Of a DNA stretch of 64,000 bases, positions 1 through 12,366 are shown in pieces. The position numbers and the translations under genes were made by a program. The stretch comes from Megalobrama amblycephala (lineage: Eukaryota; Chordata; Actinopteri; Cypriniformes; Xenocyprididae), in the NCBI RefSeq assembly GCF_018812025.1, contig NC_063052.1:28358068-28422067 (forward strand). The letters are read 5' to 3'. A model generated the notes under the pieces. The model was not told the origin of the DNA. It did no database searches and saw nothing but the letters and a program-made list of their open reading frames with translations. How positions within the stretch are numbered: the stretch's first letter is position 1; each line of letters opens with the position of its first letter.

Positions 1-133
1 ATCTTATATTTTTTCCCATTTATATAAACAAAATTGTGTCGGTCTGAAAGGTACGACCTAAACCACCGTAATGCCTAGCCCTGAATACCAGTGTAATTTT
101 GTAGTCGATCTAGGAGTATTTTATGATCTATAG

Positions 134-1130
134 CAGTGTTTCTCAACCCTGGTCCTGAAGGACCCCCAACACTGCAGGTTTTGTCTTTCTCCCTAATTAA
201 CCCTTTGAGCGGTACGGTCCCACATATGGGATTTCGAACGTTCAGCGACGTCACATAACTGCCAGATTCAAACTGCGCTTTCGCGCTTTGGCTGCAAGAC
301 GGACGCGCTCAGCTCTTGTCATATATCACAACTATGCAGTGTTTTCAGCCACATAACGTTTCTTTTAAGGTTTCAGACATTTAAATACGCATAAGCACCA
401 TTAAAACAATATATTTAGAGTTTATAAAATACACACTGATGTCAGACATCAGTGGAAGCAGCAATAACAATCCATGCATAAACAATTTGCCGACATTTAT
501 TCATATCAGACACACATAATGGGCCCAAGTAACTAAAAAGTTTACTCTATTATTCTTCCAGTTCACCAGCCACTTACTTGCATATATTTCGGGAGAAAAT
601 GATGAATTCACTTGCTGTAAATCCGACTGACAGGACTCTGTGAACTGAGGGGCAAACTAAGATGGCGGCGCCCATCTCGTGTTATAGATCAAGATAAAGA
701 TCATTTATAAAGGATTTTAAACGACAAAACACACTCACTTACACATATTTGAGGATCGGAATATCAGATAGTTGATGACATGGTAAGCAAGTTTGTGAAT
801 ATTTTAAATAAAAAAGGAAAAACAAAATAATAGCGATCCATCTGTCATAGTGTTATTGTGGCTGCGCTCAGCGCTCGTGACACGCAAGACGCGTCGCTAT
901 GGAAACATTAAAGACAAACGTTCTAAAATAACGGTCGCCTTAAAAAAACTCACTCTGGGGAAACAGTTAGAATATTCTAAACTCACACTTCGAAAGGGTT
1001 AAACACACCTGATTCAACTCATCAGCTCATTAGAAGAAACTCCACTACCTGAAATGAGTGTGTCAGGCAGAGGAGACTTTCAAAATGTGCAGTGTTGGGG
1101 GTCCTCCAGGACCAGGGTTGATAAACACTG
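134..1130. mobile_element. hAT-like non-autonomous element with 8-bp target duplication
   Basis: The termini are inverted: the left end starts CAGTGTTTCTCAACCCTGGT and the right end, reverse-complemented, starts CAGTGTTTATCAACCCTGGT. The similarity extends about 45 bp. The 8-bp repeat ATCTATAG lies directly outside both ends (126-133 and 1131-1138), as expected for hAT transposition. No transposase ORF is present. The element interrupts the L2 reverse transcriptase between FDTIDH codons, so it is younger than the LINE copy. Confidence 0.85.
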
Positions 1131-1901
1131 ATCTATAGTGTCGAACGCAGCACTGAGATCAAGTAACACTAGTATTGAGACACAGCCTTGGTCAGAAGCT
1201 AGAAGTAAGTCATTTGTAATTTTAATGAGCGCAGTTTCTGTGCTATGATGAGATCTGAATCCTGACTGAAATTTTTCATAGATAGCGTTTTTTTTGTAAG
1301 AAGGAGCACAGTTGGGCCGATACCACTTTTTCTAGTATTTTAGACATAAATGGAAGATTTGAAATGGGTCTGTAATTTGCCAATACAATTGGATCTAATT
1401 GTGGTTTCTTAATGAGAGGCTTAATAACTGCTAGTTTGAATGGTCGTGGGACGTGACCTAGAGATAAAGACGAGTTGATAATATTGAGAAGAGGCTCTTC
1501 TGCTACAGGTAACAGTTCTTTCAGTAGTTTAGTGGGTATTGGATCTAATAAACATGTTGTTGGTTTAGACGCAGAGAAGTTTATTTAGCTCTTCCTGTCC
1601 TATAGTTGTAAAGCACTGCAACTGTTCTTGAGGGGTGATAATTGAGGCTGAATCATAAAAATCTGTTAAAGGTTGTACATTTACAATTGTATATCTGATG
1701 CTTTTGATTTTCTCAGTAAAGAAATTCATAAAGTCATCACTACTAAACTGTAATAAAATGTTTTGTTCTGGTGATGTCTGTTTATTTGTTAATCTAGCCA
1801 CTGTACTAAACAAGAACCGTGGATTGTTTTGGTTATTTTCTATGAGTTTGCGGAGATGCTCGGCCCTGGCTGCTCTTAGAGTCTTTCTATAAAAGCTGTC
1901 T

Positions 1902-2582
1902 TATGGAAGTAAATCAGTAGCAAAACACGAGAGGTTGCTGATTTGAATGTGAGAACTTGTCCTATTAATATTTGTATTTGTAAACTGATATTTACACTCA
2001 CAGTCCTGATGTGAAAAGCTGAATGTTTCGATTTGCACACGCAGACAACAATCAAAACACCCGTGTTACGAAGTTGTAGTTGCAGATTAATAGTTACAAA
2101 TGTGTAAAATGGCATTCACATAAACAAAATGACAGACACAAATGTGTGAGACATATTTACTTTTACACTTTACTTCAGTTTCGCTGTACAGCTTCAAGTC
2201 GCCGCTTACAACCTCTCAGATCTGGCAGTACAAGTTCAATTCCTGGCGCTTTGACTTTTGCTACTCTTTTTGCGATATTCCTGTAGCAAAACTGACTTGA
2301 GCACTTGAAAGCAGAAGTGAGAGAGCAGAACGGGGGTGGGGGATGAAGGCGTTTTATTGGTCGATGCCTGACCAATGAACAACGCCATCCAGTGCGACTT
2401 GGCATGTGGAAAGAAATAATTGCATATGTATGAGACAATATTTTCATTAAAATATCATTAGTTTTAGCAGGTTTTTAATGTTACAGTAAAAGAGTAGTAA
2501 AGTTTTGCACCACCAAAACAGCGCGATCTGCTCTATGTAGTGACGTCATTGCGTACAAAAACATCCCATTTCATTGGCTGAC
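1902..2582 (+). repeat. Left inverted arm of palindromic element
   Basis: This arm is the reverse complement of 3531-4210 with only scattered differences. It contains a minus-strand ORF at 2175-2447 that reappears on the plus strand at 3665-3937. Confidence 0.85.
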
Positions 2583-3530
2583 TCCAACCAATAAACGACT
2601 TTACCGAGAGGGCGCTATTTTAATTTAATTTATTTTTTTACAAAATATTTTAATTGATTATTAAAATCTCTCTGCACTACATATTAAGAGAGCAAGAGAG
2701 AATGAGGATAAATAAAGGTGTGCGTTTGTGTGTTGTAAAGTCAAACGTGTGTATGTGCGTGCATGGTGGGCGTGGGGGATATGGGTGAAAAGGAATCTGA
2801 TTGGATATGACGTTACAGATGGTTAATGTTTAAAAAAACAGGCTCAAAATGAGTAAACGCTCAATAAAACAGCTAAATTCGACTGAAACATTTGCAAAAA
2901 GGCCTAAAACCATTGAGTAGGGATGGAAAAATGAAGATTGTTAAATATTTGAAGCTTTTCTCTTAACGTTTCGGGAAAGGTTTCAAAGCATCAAAAGTGT
3001 CGAAAACAGTGCCATCTTGTGGCAGGTAAAATTTACAGCAGCCATAAACCTGAGATCGCAGCTCCGTTGTTTTATCCATTAAACACAAATGAAAGCCTGA
3101 CGACAGTAAATGTGTTTATTTCAATAATATAATTCACATCTTAAAGTCTGGCAATAAATGAAATGGATCAACAAAAAGAATAATTATAATAATTACTAAT
3201 AATACATAGCCTACTGAGTAGTTTGATGCAAGTAAATTGTGCTGTTGTGTGTTTATTGTAGCCTATATGACAGAACATATGATGATGTAATATAGGCTAC
3301 AGGCTTATATATTTAAAATGTTTAGTAAATGGACTTGAACTTTCATATAGTAGTGGTCTGGGTTCAAACATTCTGACAGGCAAAGTGAAGCATTCACATG
3401 ACTAAACAATGTGAGGCTTCGTTTTTCATTAATCACATGTTTCTTTGGAGGGGGGGGGGGGGGGGGGGATAAAATCCCTGTTTTCATTCAAATTAAAATA
3501 TAATTAAAATATAATTAATCACAAATATCA

Positions 3531-4210
3531 TCAGCCAATGAAATGGGACATTTTTGTACGCAATGACGTCACTACATAGAGCAGATCGCGCTGTTTTGGT
3601 GGTGCAAAACTTTACTACTCTTTTACTGTAACATTAAAAACCTGTTAAAACTAATGATATTTTAATGAAAATATTGTCTCATACATATGCAATTATTTCT
3701 TTCCACATGCCAAGTCGCACTGGATGGCGTTGTTCATTGGTCAGGCATCGACCAATAAAATGCCTTCATCCCCCACCCCCGTTCTGCTCTCTCACTTCTG
3801 CTTTCAAGTGCTCAAGTCAGTTTTGCTACAGGAATATTGCAAAAAGAGTAGCAAAAGTCAAAGCGCCAGGAATTGAACTTGTACTGCCAGATCTGAGAGG
3901 TTGTAAGCGGCGACTTGAAGCTGTACAGCGAAACTGAAGTAAAGTGTAAAAGTAAATATGTCTCACACATTTGTGTCTGTCATTTTGTTTATGTGAATGC
4001 CATTTTACACATTTGTAACTATTAATCTGCAACTACAACTTCGTAACACGGGTGTTTTGATTGTTGTCTGCGTGTGCAAATCGAAACATTCAGCGTTTCA
4101 CATCAGGGCTGTGAGTGTAAATTTCAGTTTACAAATACAAATATTAATACGACAAGTTCTCACATTCAAATCAGCAACCTCTCGTGTTTTGCTACTGATT
4201 TACTTCCATA
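3531..4210 (-). repeat. Right inverted arm of palindromic element
   Basis: This is the inverted copy of 1902-2582. The few substitutions between the arms suggest a young element or arm homogenisation. Confidence 0.85.
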
Positions 4211-4340
4211 CTGTCTTTCCACGTGATTCTGAAGACCTCTAAACGAGTTTGTCTCCATTTGCATTCTAGATTACAGGTTTCTCTTTTGATAGCGTGAGTA
4301 ATACTGTTGTACCATGGTACAGTATTTTTCTCTCTAACCT

Positions 4341-4346
<6 letters not shown>

Positions 4347-4374
<28 letters not shown>
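4347..4374. repeat. Poly-A tract
   Basis: An uninterrupted run of about 28 A lies just beyond the upstream limit of the L2 fragment. It may be the tail of another retroposon. Confidence 0.8.
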
Positions 4375-4379
<5 letters not shown>

Positions 4380-4835
4380 ACTTGAAACAAATTACTTCCA
4401 AACAGTTCAGTTTGGTGAGAACACAGATTTCAGAATAAAAAAACAGCCAAGAGTTAGTGTGTTTGCTGACGTCTGACTGTCACTGACACTTGAAAAGTAG
4501 TTTCACTTCCTTATTTTCAGAGAAAGAGAAAGAAATTTCAGAGCCACTGTTCAACATGAAGAGAAGAAAAAAGTGTCTACAAATATTGTTTGAGGTGAGT
4601 GTTTTATCTTTCTTTTATTGTTTTCATCTATTTTCAAAAACAGAGTCCATAAATACATACAATATTTTCACTTTTGAATTCAGATCTGTGAACATGTGAG
4701 ATGGGAAAAGTATGGCTGAATAATAATAATTTATACACATAATCTGTGCTTTCACACATCTGAAGCTTAGAGACGTTTATCTGAAGTAAACTAACCCTGA
4801 AACATCTTCTCTGAGATACAAACCTGCTTTCTGGA

Positions 4836-4837
<2 letters not shown>

Positions 4838-4904
<67 letters not shown>

Positions 4905-4917
4905 TCTCTCTCTCTCT
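4838..4917. repeat. (TG)n/(CT)n microsatellite
   Basis: About 33 TG units are followed by about 7 CT units. The ORFs across it (Val-Cys and His-Thr repeats) are artefacts. Confidence 0.95.
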
Positions 4918-6618
4918 GGTTTGAGGTTGTGTAACGCCCTTCTGTCTGATAACAGATCCGTTTCCTCCACTGGGATGTGGAAATCTCACTTAAAAACTTC
5001 CTTATTTTCTATGGTCTTTGAATTGTTGGTGTTTTTGGGAGCTGTATTTTGTTTTATGTTTATGATGTATATATTTGATGTTTTATGGTGTTTTTACTGA
5101 CTGTAGAGTCTTTGGTCTATAGCGTAGTGGTAAAGCGCTCTGTAAATAAACTAGACTCGACCGTCGAGACCTGAGGCATGACCACTGACTATATTACCTG
5201 CTGAACCTGGTAAAGTTAACCTGGAGCTGTTTCCAGCAGGCCGGAGATCCTCTTCTCCATCAGCTCTGCTGGAATCAAGTGTCTGTTCAAATGAGGAAGA
5301 TCTTCTGGAGACACAGAGGAGATCTTCAAATAGCTGAAAGTGTCACTGTTTTGTCTTGCAGCTTCTTCTGTCTCTGTCAGCATTGGTGTTTTGATGGCTG
5401 GGATGTTGTCTGGACTGATGTAGTTTGTCAAAACAGCTTCACAGTGATAAAAACAGGATCAGTCATGGAAACAGCTGTGGAGACGGTTCAGATTCTGCTG
5501 TAAAGCGGCTGTGAAAGACAGTAGTGTCGTTATTCAGCTCAATCAGTTCAGTGTTGATTCAGATGACTTATGAATCATATTTCATTTATTATCACTATTT
5601 CTTCTCCTCTCGATTTATTAAGCATAATCGTGTGTGATGTTTCCCTGCTGGTTATTTATCCTGAAAGCATTTCACTTTAATTTGGATTTTGCGTTATCTT
5701 GCATTGATATCAAGCCTCCTCGATCTTTCATGGTTTCTGTTGTCAGATTTCATATTGTGTCTGATCTGTGAGTTGATGATTGTGTGTCTGTGTGGATCTG
5801 TTGTGTGCTTGAGATTTTCACTTCATAGTTTCAAACCAAATGTAAAATAATAGATGAAGAGCTGAATGAAGATCAAATTCACATCAGTACAGCAGGTGGC
5901 GCTGACAACCAGTTTACTCCCATACTGGACTGTTGAAGTGACAGCTTTAACACTGAGATTATGAGCATTTATTTTAAATCAAACCCAAATGGGATGATGA
6001 ACACAATTAAAGTCTTCTGCACTTTTTACAGTTTTTACTATTTTTAGGACATGTTTCTCAATACACTTCAAATCTCTTTACACAGCTCTCCTCATCAGCT
6101 TTCAGATAACTTTATGTTCGAGATGCACTAGTACTAAACTAAACCAAACACTTCTACGGTTTTAATCAGTTCATTCTTTCTGTAGTGACATTTTCAAAGC
6201 TCTAAACACTATTAGCACAACATCCGTCTGTTGTGACCACATCATTAACACAATAACTAGGAAGAGATGATCGGTTTACATGTCGACATGTTACTTGAGG
6301 AACAGTAAAAATTAGTTGTGTATATATACATATATATATATATATTCTATTCATCCTGCTGTATATATAATACAAATCTGTATGTCTTCTGTTCCAGATG
6401 TATACCACATTAGTATTGTTATTTATTTTATTTTACTTATTTATTATTATTTTCTTGGTTTACTTATTTAAATAAGTAATCTTTCTGTTCTCAACAAAGT
6501 CCTTATAGGCGAATAAAGCTCATTCTGATTCTGATATAAAAATATTTAAAACTACAATGTTTTTAATCAGGATTAATCCCAATCCATTAAATCAAATGCT
6601 TGTTCTGATGGTGCTTAA
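4918..6618. other. No gene recognised
   Basis: This is AT-rich sequence with short chance ORFs only. A tRNA-like A-box resemblance occurs near 5118 and a short TA run near 6320-6345. No coding exon, RNA gene or bounded transposon could be supported. Confidence 0.5.
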
Positions 6619-7869
6619 AGGGTTACTTCAGGATTTGGCATTAAGCTTTGTATTAGTAGAATACCACTAGTATTTTCGAGTTACCGTGCTTTCCCCCTTC
6701 ATATCAGCCCGAGATGAGAGATTTATGCATTTTTATTCTGTAAAAAAGCCTCAGATGACGCAAAAATCGTCATTTTGCGTCATCGGAGGCTTTTTTGGCC
6801 AGAGGCTTAAAACTACAGCCAGTAATAGCAGGTAGTTCCGCATTTTTTCACCACGCCCATACATATGCGCGTTTGAGGTTACTCACGGACATAGATCAAA
6901 CATTTTATCAAAAGTGGGTGTCAATTATATTTTTAAGCTTACAGTAATTAACTTTATTTTGTCTGCACTACATCAGTGGTTCATCTCGCAAATTTATCGG
7001 TCTCTGCAGTCATCTCAACCAATACAGCAACAGGCTTTTGTGGCAACGTTAGCATAAATAGATAAATAGACTAACTCAGTTTTACAGAACAGTGGCTTTA
7101 CTTTGATAACAGTCAACTTATATGCAACTTATATGTAATTGTCTATCTAACGTTACTTTGCTAAGTTTGCAGTTTTACTGCTACCTACAACACTACATAT
7201 AGGCTACTGTGTTATCAGTCTAGTATCAGCGAGTCTTACCTCTAGGCGAATACGCTTAGTACGAGATGCCCAGGCTGTTCGTCCTCTGGGAAAGTGAATA
7301 TCGATTGCGGTGTCCTTCAGAACGGTTCTCTTCATTGCAAGGATATTTGGTTCGTAGTCCTCGTGCTTGAAATGGAGACTACATAATCTGCGTTTTTTTT
7401 AGGTTTTCTATAACGGTGTCATCTCCAAACTTCGGGTGTTTGATGGCCCGCAGCCACTGTTTACATCGCTCCAAATCTTTAACTTAATCGGAAAATGATG
7501 GAAACTTACTTGTCCTTTCCTGGTTTTGGGTGTACATCCAGGTACAAAGCAATTTAGCACCATTTCGCTGTAAATGTATGAACTAACTCACGATTTATAG
7601 AATTAATATGTAACAAAGCAAGCCTAGTTGTTTGAATTTTCCTGGTAATGCCGCCTGTAACCGATAGGCGTGGTTTGGGCGTGGCCTCGCAAGGGCAGCA
7701 AAACAAGTGCATTCTGGGAGTTGTTGTCTTTCATCCACATTAGTCAAAAATACATTTTCTGTCTTTTCTCAGTCTAGAAAGCTCCAAATTCGAAAATAAT
7801 TTCACATTTCTACTACATAAATGACCAATTTTAAATACACATTCATCTTTCCAGGGGTGAAGTACCCCT
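6619..7869. mobile_element. TTAA-flanked non-autonomous DNA element (Kolobok/piggyBac-like)
   Basis: TTAA lies at 6615-6618 and 7870-7873. The inner termini are inverted: left AGGGTTACTTCA, and the right end reverse-complemented AGGGGTACTTCA. There is no transposase ORF. TTAA duplication is a property of piggyBac and Kolobok superfamilies; assignment between them is inference. Confidence 0.7.
6742..6796. repeat. 24-bp-arm perfect-type hairpin
   Basis: Arms 6742-6765 and 6773-6796 are complementary with one mismatch around a 7-base loop. The core is GCCTCAGATGACGCAAAA and its inverse. It lies inside the TTAA element. Confidence 0.85.
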
Positions 7870-8739
7870 TTAAACAGTGCTTAAAATCTCTTGAAAAACT
7901 AAAATATATGAATAACATTTGTATATATTTGAAATAAAAGATATACATTGTACTTAATGTCAGCTTGCTTACTTTGCTCAAGATAATGATTTATTAAGTC
8001 CACATGTCATAAAAACAAGTAACTATGTGTAGCCCTCTCACCAATAAATATGGCTCAAATGTAAGAATTTTATCTAGGGGAACTTACTTAATTTACCTTA
8101 AAAAAAAACAAAAAACAAAACAGATCTTCAGATACCACAATTAGTGTCAGTTTAGTGTTTTATAATTAGACAGTGGAAATAAGTACAGAGTAAAGTTTCA
8201 GTTACTGTGGTCTGACATTCCCAAATGTAAATAACCATGACCATACATTTTTCCTTTCTCCACAGCAAAAACACCAGAATGTGAACTGAACAATAAACAT
8301 GCATTTATTACACTTTTTACTCTCTAAGCGAGAGGAGTACAAAACATACGGCACCATGATTTCCAAGGAAGCCCAAAGGGCCTACAACTCACAGACACAT
8401 GGCGCCGGCTAGTGGCAACCAGTGTTAATTTTGGCAGCCATGTTTGAATTAGTCTAGGTCTTTATCTTGAGACGAAAATGCTCCTTAGTCTTAGTCACAT
8501 TTTAGTCATTTTAGTCTAGTATTAGTCGATGAAAAGTCATCACATTTTTGTCAAATCTTAGTCATTACTTTTAGTCAAACTACAGTTACCAACATTCATT
8601 TTGATAGCTATTTTATATGTAGTCTTTAGACAAAATAGTCATAATAATTTTTCACTTTAGACCAATTCATTTAAGCTTATGAAAAATTTAACATTGCACT
8701 CTTAGCAGTAACACTTGTGCAATTGTACATATCCTCTTT
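7870..8739. other. Non-coding, with TTAGTC-rich segment
   Basis: No gene is seen. Positions about 8446-8640 hold many copies of TTAGTC/TAGTC words, a degenerate dispersed-repeat signature. Positions 8280-8420 resemble 11140-11350 (AAGCCCAAA..GGCC and GGCTAGTGG words), so both belong to a shared repeat family that I cannot name. Confidence 0.45.
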
Positions 8740-9664
8740 CAGTGGTTCTCAAACTTTCTAGAGTGTCATACCCCCTGAGGGATTTAACATTCTTCTGTGT
8801 ACCCTCTCTTTTCCATTTAGACTGCAGTTACACCTTTCCATTAAGGGACAATATTTGCCTTCTTAAATCAATGTTTCCAGTGCATTTTTTACCTTTATAA
8901 ATACCTTTGTAAAATAAATAATGCCTTAAATAATTTTTTTTTAAAAATTCAATAAATACAATGATGATAAAAACAAAGTGATACTTTTAAATATTACATT
9001 AAAACCGTCAGTAGGTGGCGGTAAGTCACTGTTTTTATGAGTGAATCATCGAGTCATTCATTCATTCAGTATCAAAGCAAGCGGCTGTATTTATGAATGG
9101 ATCATTGAATCATTGACAATTCATTCACGAAACACAGCTTGTGTGCTGATCTGCTGTGGCTTTTGTTGCAAAATAGAGCAAAAATACTGACAATACTGTT
9201 TAAAATGTACATCACTTAATATTGCCCTTTTGTTTGTTGAACTGTTGTATAAAATCAATATTCGGGATATTATATATATTAGGGCAATATTCTTGCTGAT
9301 ATAATATGATCAACATTAAAAACAGTAACTCGCAGAAGGGTATGTTTTTGTATCGAAGAGAGTTTTAATCTTAAATCTACATGCAGTCTATGTCTATATT
9401 TGTTCTTCATGCTATTAAGTGCTAAATCCCCACTTTCACAAAGGTAACGTTATATTATCGAGAACAGCACTAATGTAGCTTGATGCTGGCTTGTGTGGGT
9501 GCAGTCAGTTTCGACCGCAAAAAATTAGGTAATTTGATTGAATGTCGTGTATATACAACATTTTACCTGCTAGAAATATTCAAATGTTCAGTTTTCATGT
9601 TATTTTAAGGTGGAGTAGAATAAAATGAATGGCACTTCCAGTTCAGTCAGTTTGAGAACCACTG
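8740..9664. mobile_element. hAT-like MITE
   Basis: The left end is CAGTGGTTCTCAAACTTT and the right end, reverse-complemented, is CAGTGGTTCTCAAACTG. There is no clear 8-bp duplication and no transposase. The terminal sequence is the common hAT type. Confidence 0.6.
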
Positions 9665-9883
9665 CTGGATATCAGCCTGCACTTTGGTCCCAGATTTAGT
9701 CAGTAAACGAGCAGCAAAATATAGACACTTTAATTTAAGTAGAAAATCTCAAAAGAAGAGTGCTTAACTCCAGCTTACTTGTTTTCTCTTGTTTTCAGAT
9801 CATCCGCGCTTCTTCCTCAGTGTAGAGAGGGCTCGTGTGCATGGTTGCCAGATAGTAAAGATTAAGTAAAAGTGTTCTTTTAA

Positions 9884-11040
9884 CCCTCTGGGGTCTGAGG
9901 ATTTTTGGGGCCCTGGAGAAGTTTTGACATGCCCTGACATTTGTGCTTTTTTCAGTTATTCATAAACATATAAATGGAAAAAGTGTCATTACACTGCATT
10001 CAGCACGAACTAGGCTACCATAATATGTGAGCAACATGTATGTACATGTTTGAATTTTCGAAGGAATAACGTTTATGCGTGGTAATTAAAAAAAACAAAA
10101 AACATAAATCACTGAAATAAGGCCAAAAATATATATTATATATGTATTCACAAGACTTCTGGGTATTGGAGGTTGCAGACTAGAGTTTTTGCTTCAAAAT
10201 GATGTAAAATGATCCTGCCTACTCGCTCATATAAAACGATATATTGATTTAGATTTTGTAAGACACTTTTTGTCAAGAAACACACTATGCGTGGAGGCAT
10301 GAATCTTCATAAATAATGCTGTGATTCACACCTAAGAAGACAAAAGATCTGCATAATGAGCCACATAATGAGCTTTTTCAGTCAGGTAGGCTATGTGAAA
10401 AAACCCTCTGTGATCATGCTGATAACAGAAAAAGAAAAAAAACATGATTTTTGTGATCTCATGCACGTATTATTGAACATCATGTGAACAAAAATTTGTA
10501 TAGGTCTATGTTAAATTACAGTACCAGTCAAAAGATTGGATGCATTACTAATGTTTTAAAAGAAGTCTCAAGTCTCTAACCAAATAATGGTTTTCTATTT
10601 TAATATACTTTAAAATATAATGTATTTCTGTGATGCAAAGCATCTAAACATTCCTACCTCTATGGCATTTCATATAGGCTACTATATTATATAGCCTAAA
10701 TGTTAAACTTGACAAACTATAAATCATTAAAAAGATCTAAGACTCAAGCTTCACATTTTAAAAGCATGCACATTTGGAGAAATATTGATGGATTTTCATA
10801 TGTTTATGTCAATTTTCTATACAGAGGAGTAATATTTATTCAACATTTATTGTTAACTTATTGTTTGTTATTTATTTATTTATTATTGGATACTGTGTTT
10901 TCAATCCATACTTGCAGCCGGAGGGCGCTCTGTGCACCTTTAGTCCACAAATGCCTCCTAATGAAGAACAGGCATACTATGTGACATTCCAGGAACTAAC
11001 AGAGACTTCCAGAGATCGCTATAACCATGGCTATAACATG
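9884..11040. mobile_element. Truncated TTAA-type element, copy 1
   Basis: TTAA is at 9880-9883, followed by CCCTCTGGGGTCTGAGG. The sequence matches the element at 20281-21824 collinearly up to the CAGAGATCGCT..AACCATGGCT motif (about 11010-11030), then diverges. The right terminus is therefore missing, presumably through later insertion or deletion. A repeat with words ACCAGTCAAAAGATT begins near 10525 inside it. Confidence 0.6.
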
Positions 11041-11659
11041 AAATAGAGTCATAATAGAACCAGACTTACTTAGTGAGGTAACTATTTAGCTCAACTAGAG
11101 CTAAAAATTCCAACACAAACCAACAGGCTATGTACTCAGTAAAACACTTTTTAATCTTAAAGCAAGAGGAGTACATACTCTGCCAGCATGCTCTTAGAGA
11201 AGCCCAAACCAGGCCTGCTATAGTAGATATGGGCGTAGCTAGTGGCAGTGATAGCAAAACCAACACAGAACTGTGCCAACATGTTAATTCAAGGAGGCCC
11301 AAGCGGGGCCTGCGACTCCAAAATACATGAAGCGCCAGCTAGTGGTTCTACAGGTGACCAAGCTCAAAGGGAGCCAGCTCTAAAACCCAATAAACAATTG
11401 TCGGTTAACTTACTTAACTCAACCTGAGCTTAAGTCTACACATTCCAACAGGCAATGTACCTAAACACACTAGCCCTAACAGAAAGGGGGCACAACAACA
11501 TATGCTACCATGGTCTGAAGGAGGCCTGCAGTGGCCAACTACTTTGGACAGTCACAGGCATAAACCTGTGTCAGTGCTAAATTAAGTGAGCAAAACTCAT
11601 GAACATCTAGCAACAACACCTGTATACCACTCAACCGGAGTTATGCAATCCATCAGATC
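11041..11659. other. Repeat-derived non-coding segment
   Basis: No gene is seen. The segment carries AAGCCCAAACCAGGCCTGC and GCTAGTGG words that recur at 11290 and 8365. It is separated from similar sequence at 13266 onward by the hAT-like insertion. Confidence 0.4.
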
Positions 11660-12297
11660 CAGTGTTTCCCACAGGATTTTGTGAGACTGTGGTGGGTGGA
11701 CATCGGTCCCTCTAGGGGGGTCCGGGGGCATGGTCCCCCGGAGGAAAATTTTGTACGTTTTAAATTTATATGCATAAATCTGGTGCATTCTTAGACCAAA
11801 ATTTAAGTGATTAGATCAATGAAGAAACTTGTTCTCTTGTAAACAATTTTGTGCTTTAAAAGTAATTTATTTATTGGTGATGGTAGGGCACATTAGTCAT
11901 GTACACAACATATAGTAGGCTAAATGATAGTTCATAAGTGGTTAAACATGTAGAGTATACATTTAAACCATTAAAAATATGTAGCAAAAGAGGTTACCTT
12001 TGTTGAATTAATTTATTAGTGGGGGCCTTTATCTATACATCTGTATTTGTGCAACTAATGGTCACTCTTTGACAATCCAGAATGCACTAAACACACTACT
12101 TCATTATAGAGAAAAACAACAAATGATTAAAAATATATAATCATAAGCTGACCAATAAATAAATAAATAAAACCAGGTGACTATATTATTCAGCAGCAAA
12201 AATTATGCTGGCCTAATTCTTGAAAAAAACTTTGCACAGTAATTTTATAAAATCCAAATGTTAATAAAAAGTTTAAATTACTATTTGTATTACGAAA

Positions 12298-12366
<69 letters not shown>

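Larger units (their letters stand above)
1902..4210. mobile_element. Palindromic DNA element with about 680-bp terminal inverted repeats (unclassified)
   Basis: Positions 1902-2582 and 3531-4210 are near-perfect reverse complements; both termini read TATGGAAGTAAATCAGTAGC inward. The spacer 2583-3530 is non-coding and contains a G-run at 3449-3469. CTGTCT flanks both ends (1896-1901 and 4211-4216), giving a 6-bp (possibly 7-bp) target duplication. Removing the element rejoins the L2 reading frame (KDSFYRKTLRAARAEH). Each arm carries a CRE-like palindrome TGACGTCA (2541-2548 and 3564-3571). The mirrored roughly 90-aa ORFs in the arms are copies of each other and show no recognisable domain. I cannot assign a superfamily. 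Confidence 0.75.
1..4316 (-). mobile_element. L2/CR1-type LINE fragment (reverse transcriptase), split by two later insertions
   Basis: Read on the minus strand, three separated pieces (about 4316-4211, 1901-1131 and 133-1) join into one LINE protein path. It runs from a pre-RT segment (KRETCNLECKWRQ, then WKDSFYRKTLRAARAEHLRKLI, NNPRFLFSTVARLTNKQ, SSDDFMNFFTEKIKSIR and LQCFTTIGQEELNKLL) into RT core motifs ([13 protein letters not shown], then [22 protein letters not shown] and WFRSYLSDR). This order is that of fish L2/CR1-clade reverse transcriptase. The YxDD region would lie beyond the left window edge. The frame has stops and shifts, so this is a dead 5'-truncated copy. The upstream limit near 4316 is approximate; a 28-base A-run follows at 4347-4374. 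Confidence 0.8.

Noticed and set aside
2175..2447. Pair of identical 90-aa ORFs (2175-2447 minus and 3665-3937 plus)
   Set aside because: They are the same DNA in the two arms of a palindrome; conservation follows from the repeat and no domain is recognisable.
4490..4699. Short ORF with a GTGAGT-like donor (MKRRKKCLQILFE)
   Set aside because: Could be a 5' exon of some gene, but it has no family resemblance and no supported splice partner.
4777..5100. ORFs across the TG microsatellite
   Set aside because: Val-Cys and His-Thr repeats are products of the dinucleotide run.
5111..5175. Possible tRNA or SINE promoter (TAGCGTAGTGGTAAAGCG)
   Set aside because: Only the A-box resembles a tRNA; the B-box (near CGACCGTCGAGACC) is degenerate and no stem pairs well.
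10700..11330. Overlapping 60-94 aa ORFs near 10.7-11.3 kb
   Set aside because: They lie in repeat sequence shared with 20.3-21.3 kb and have no domain features.
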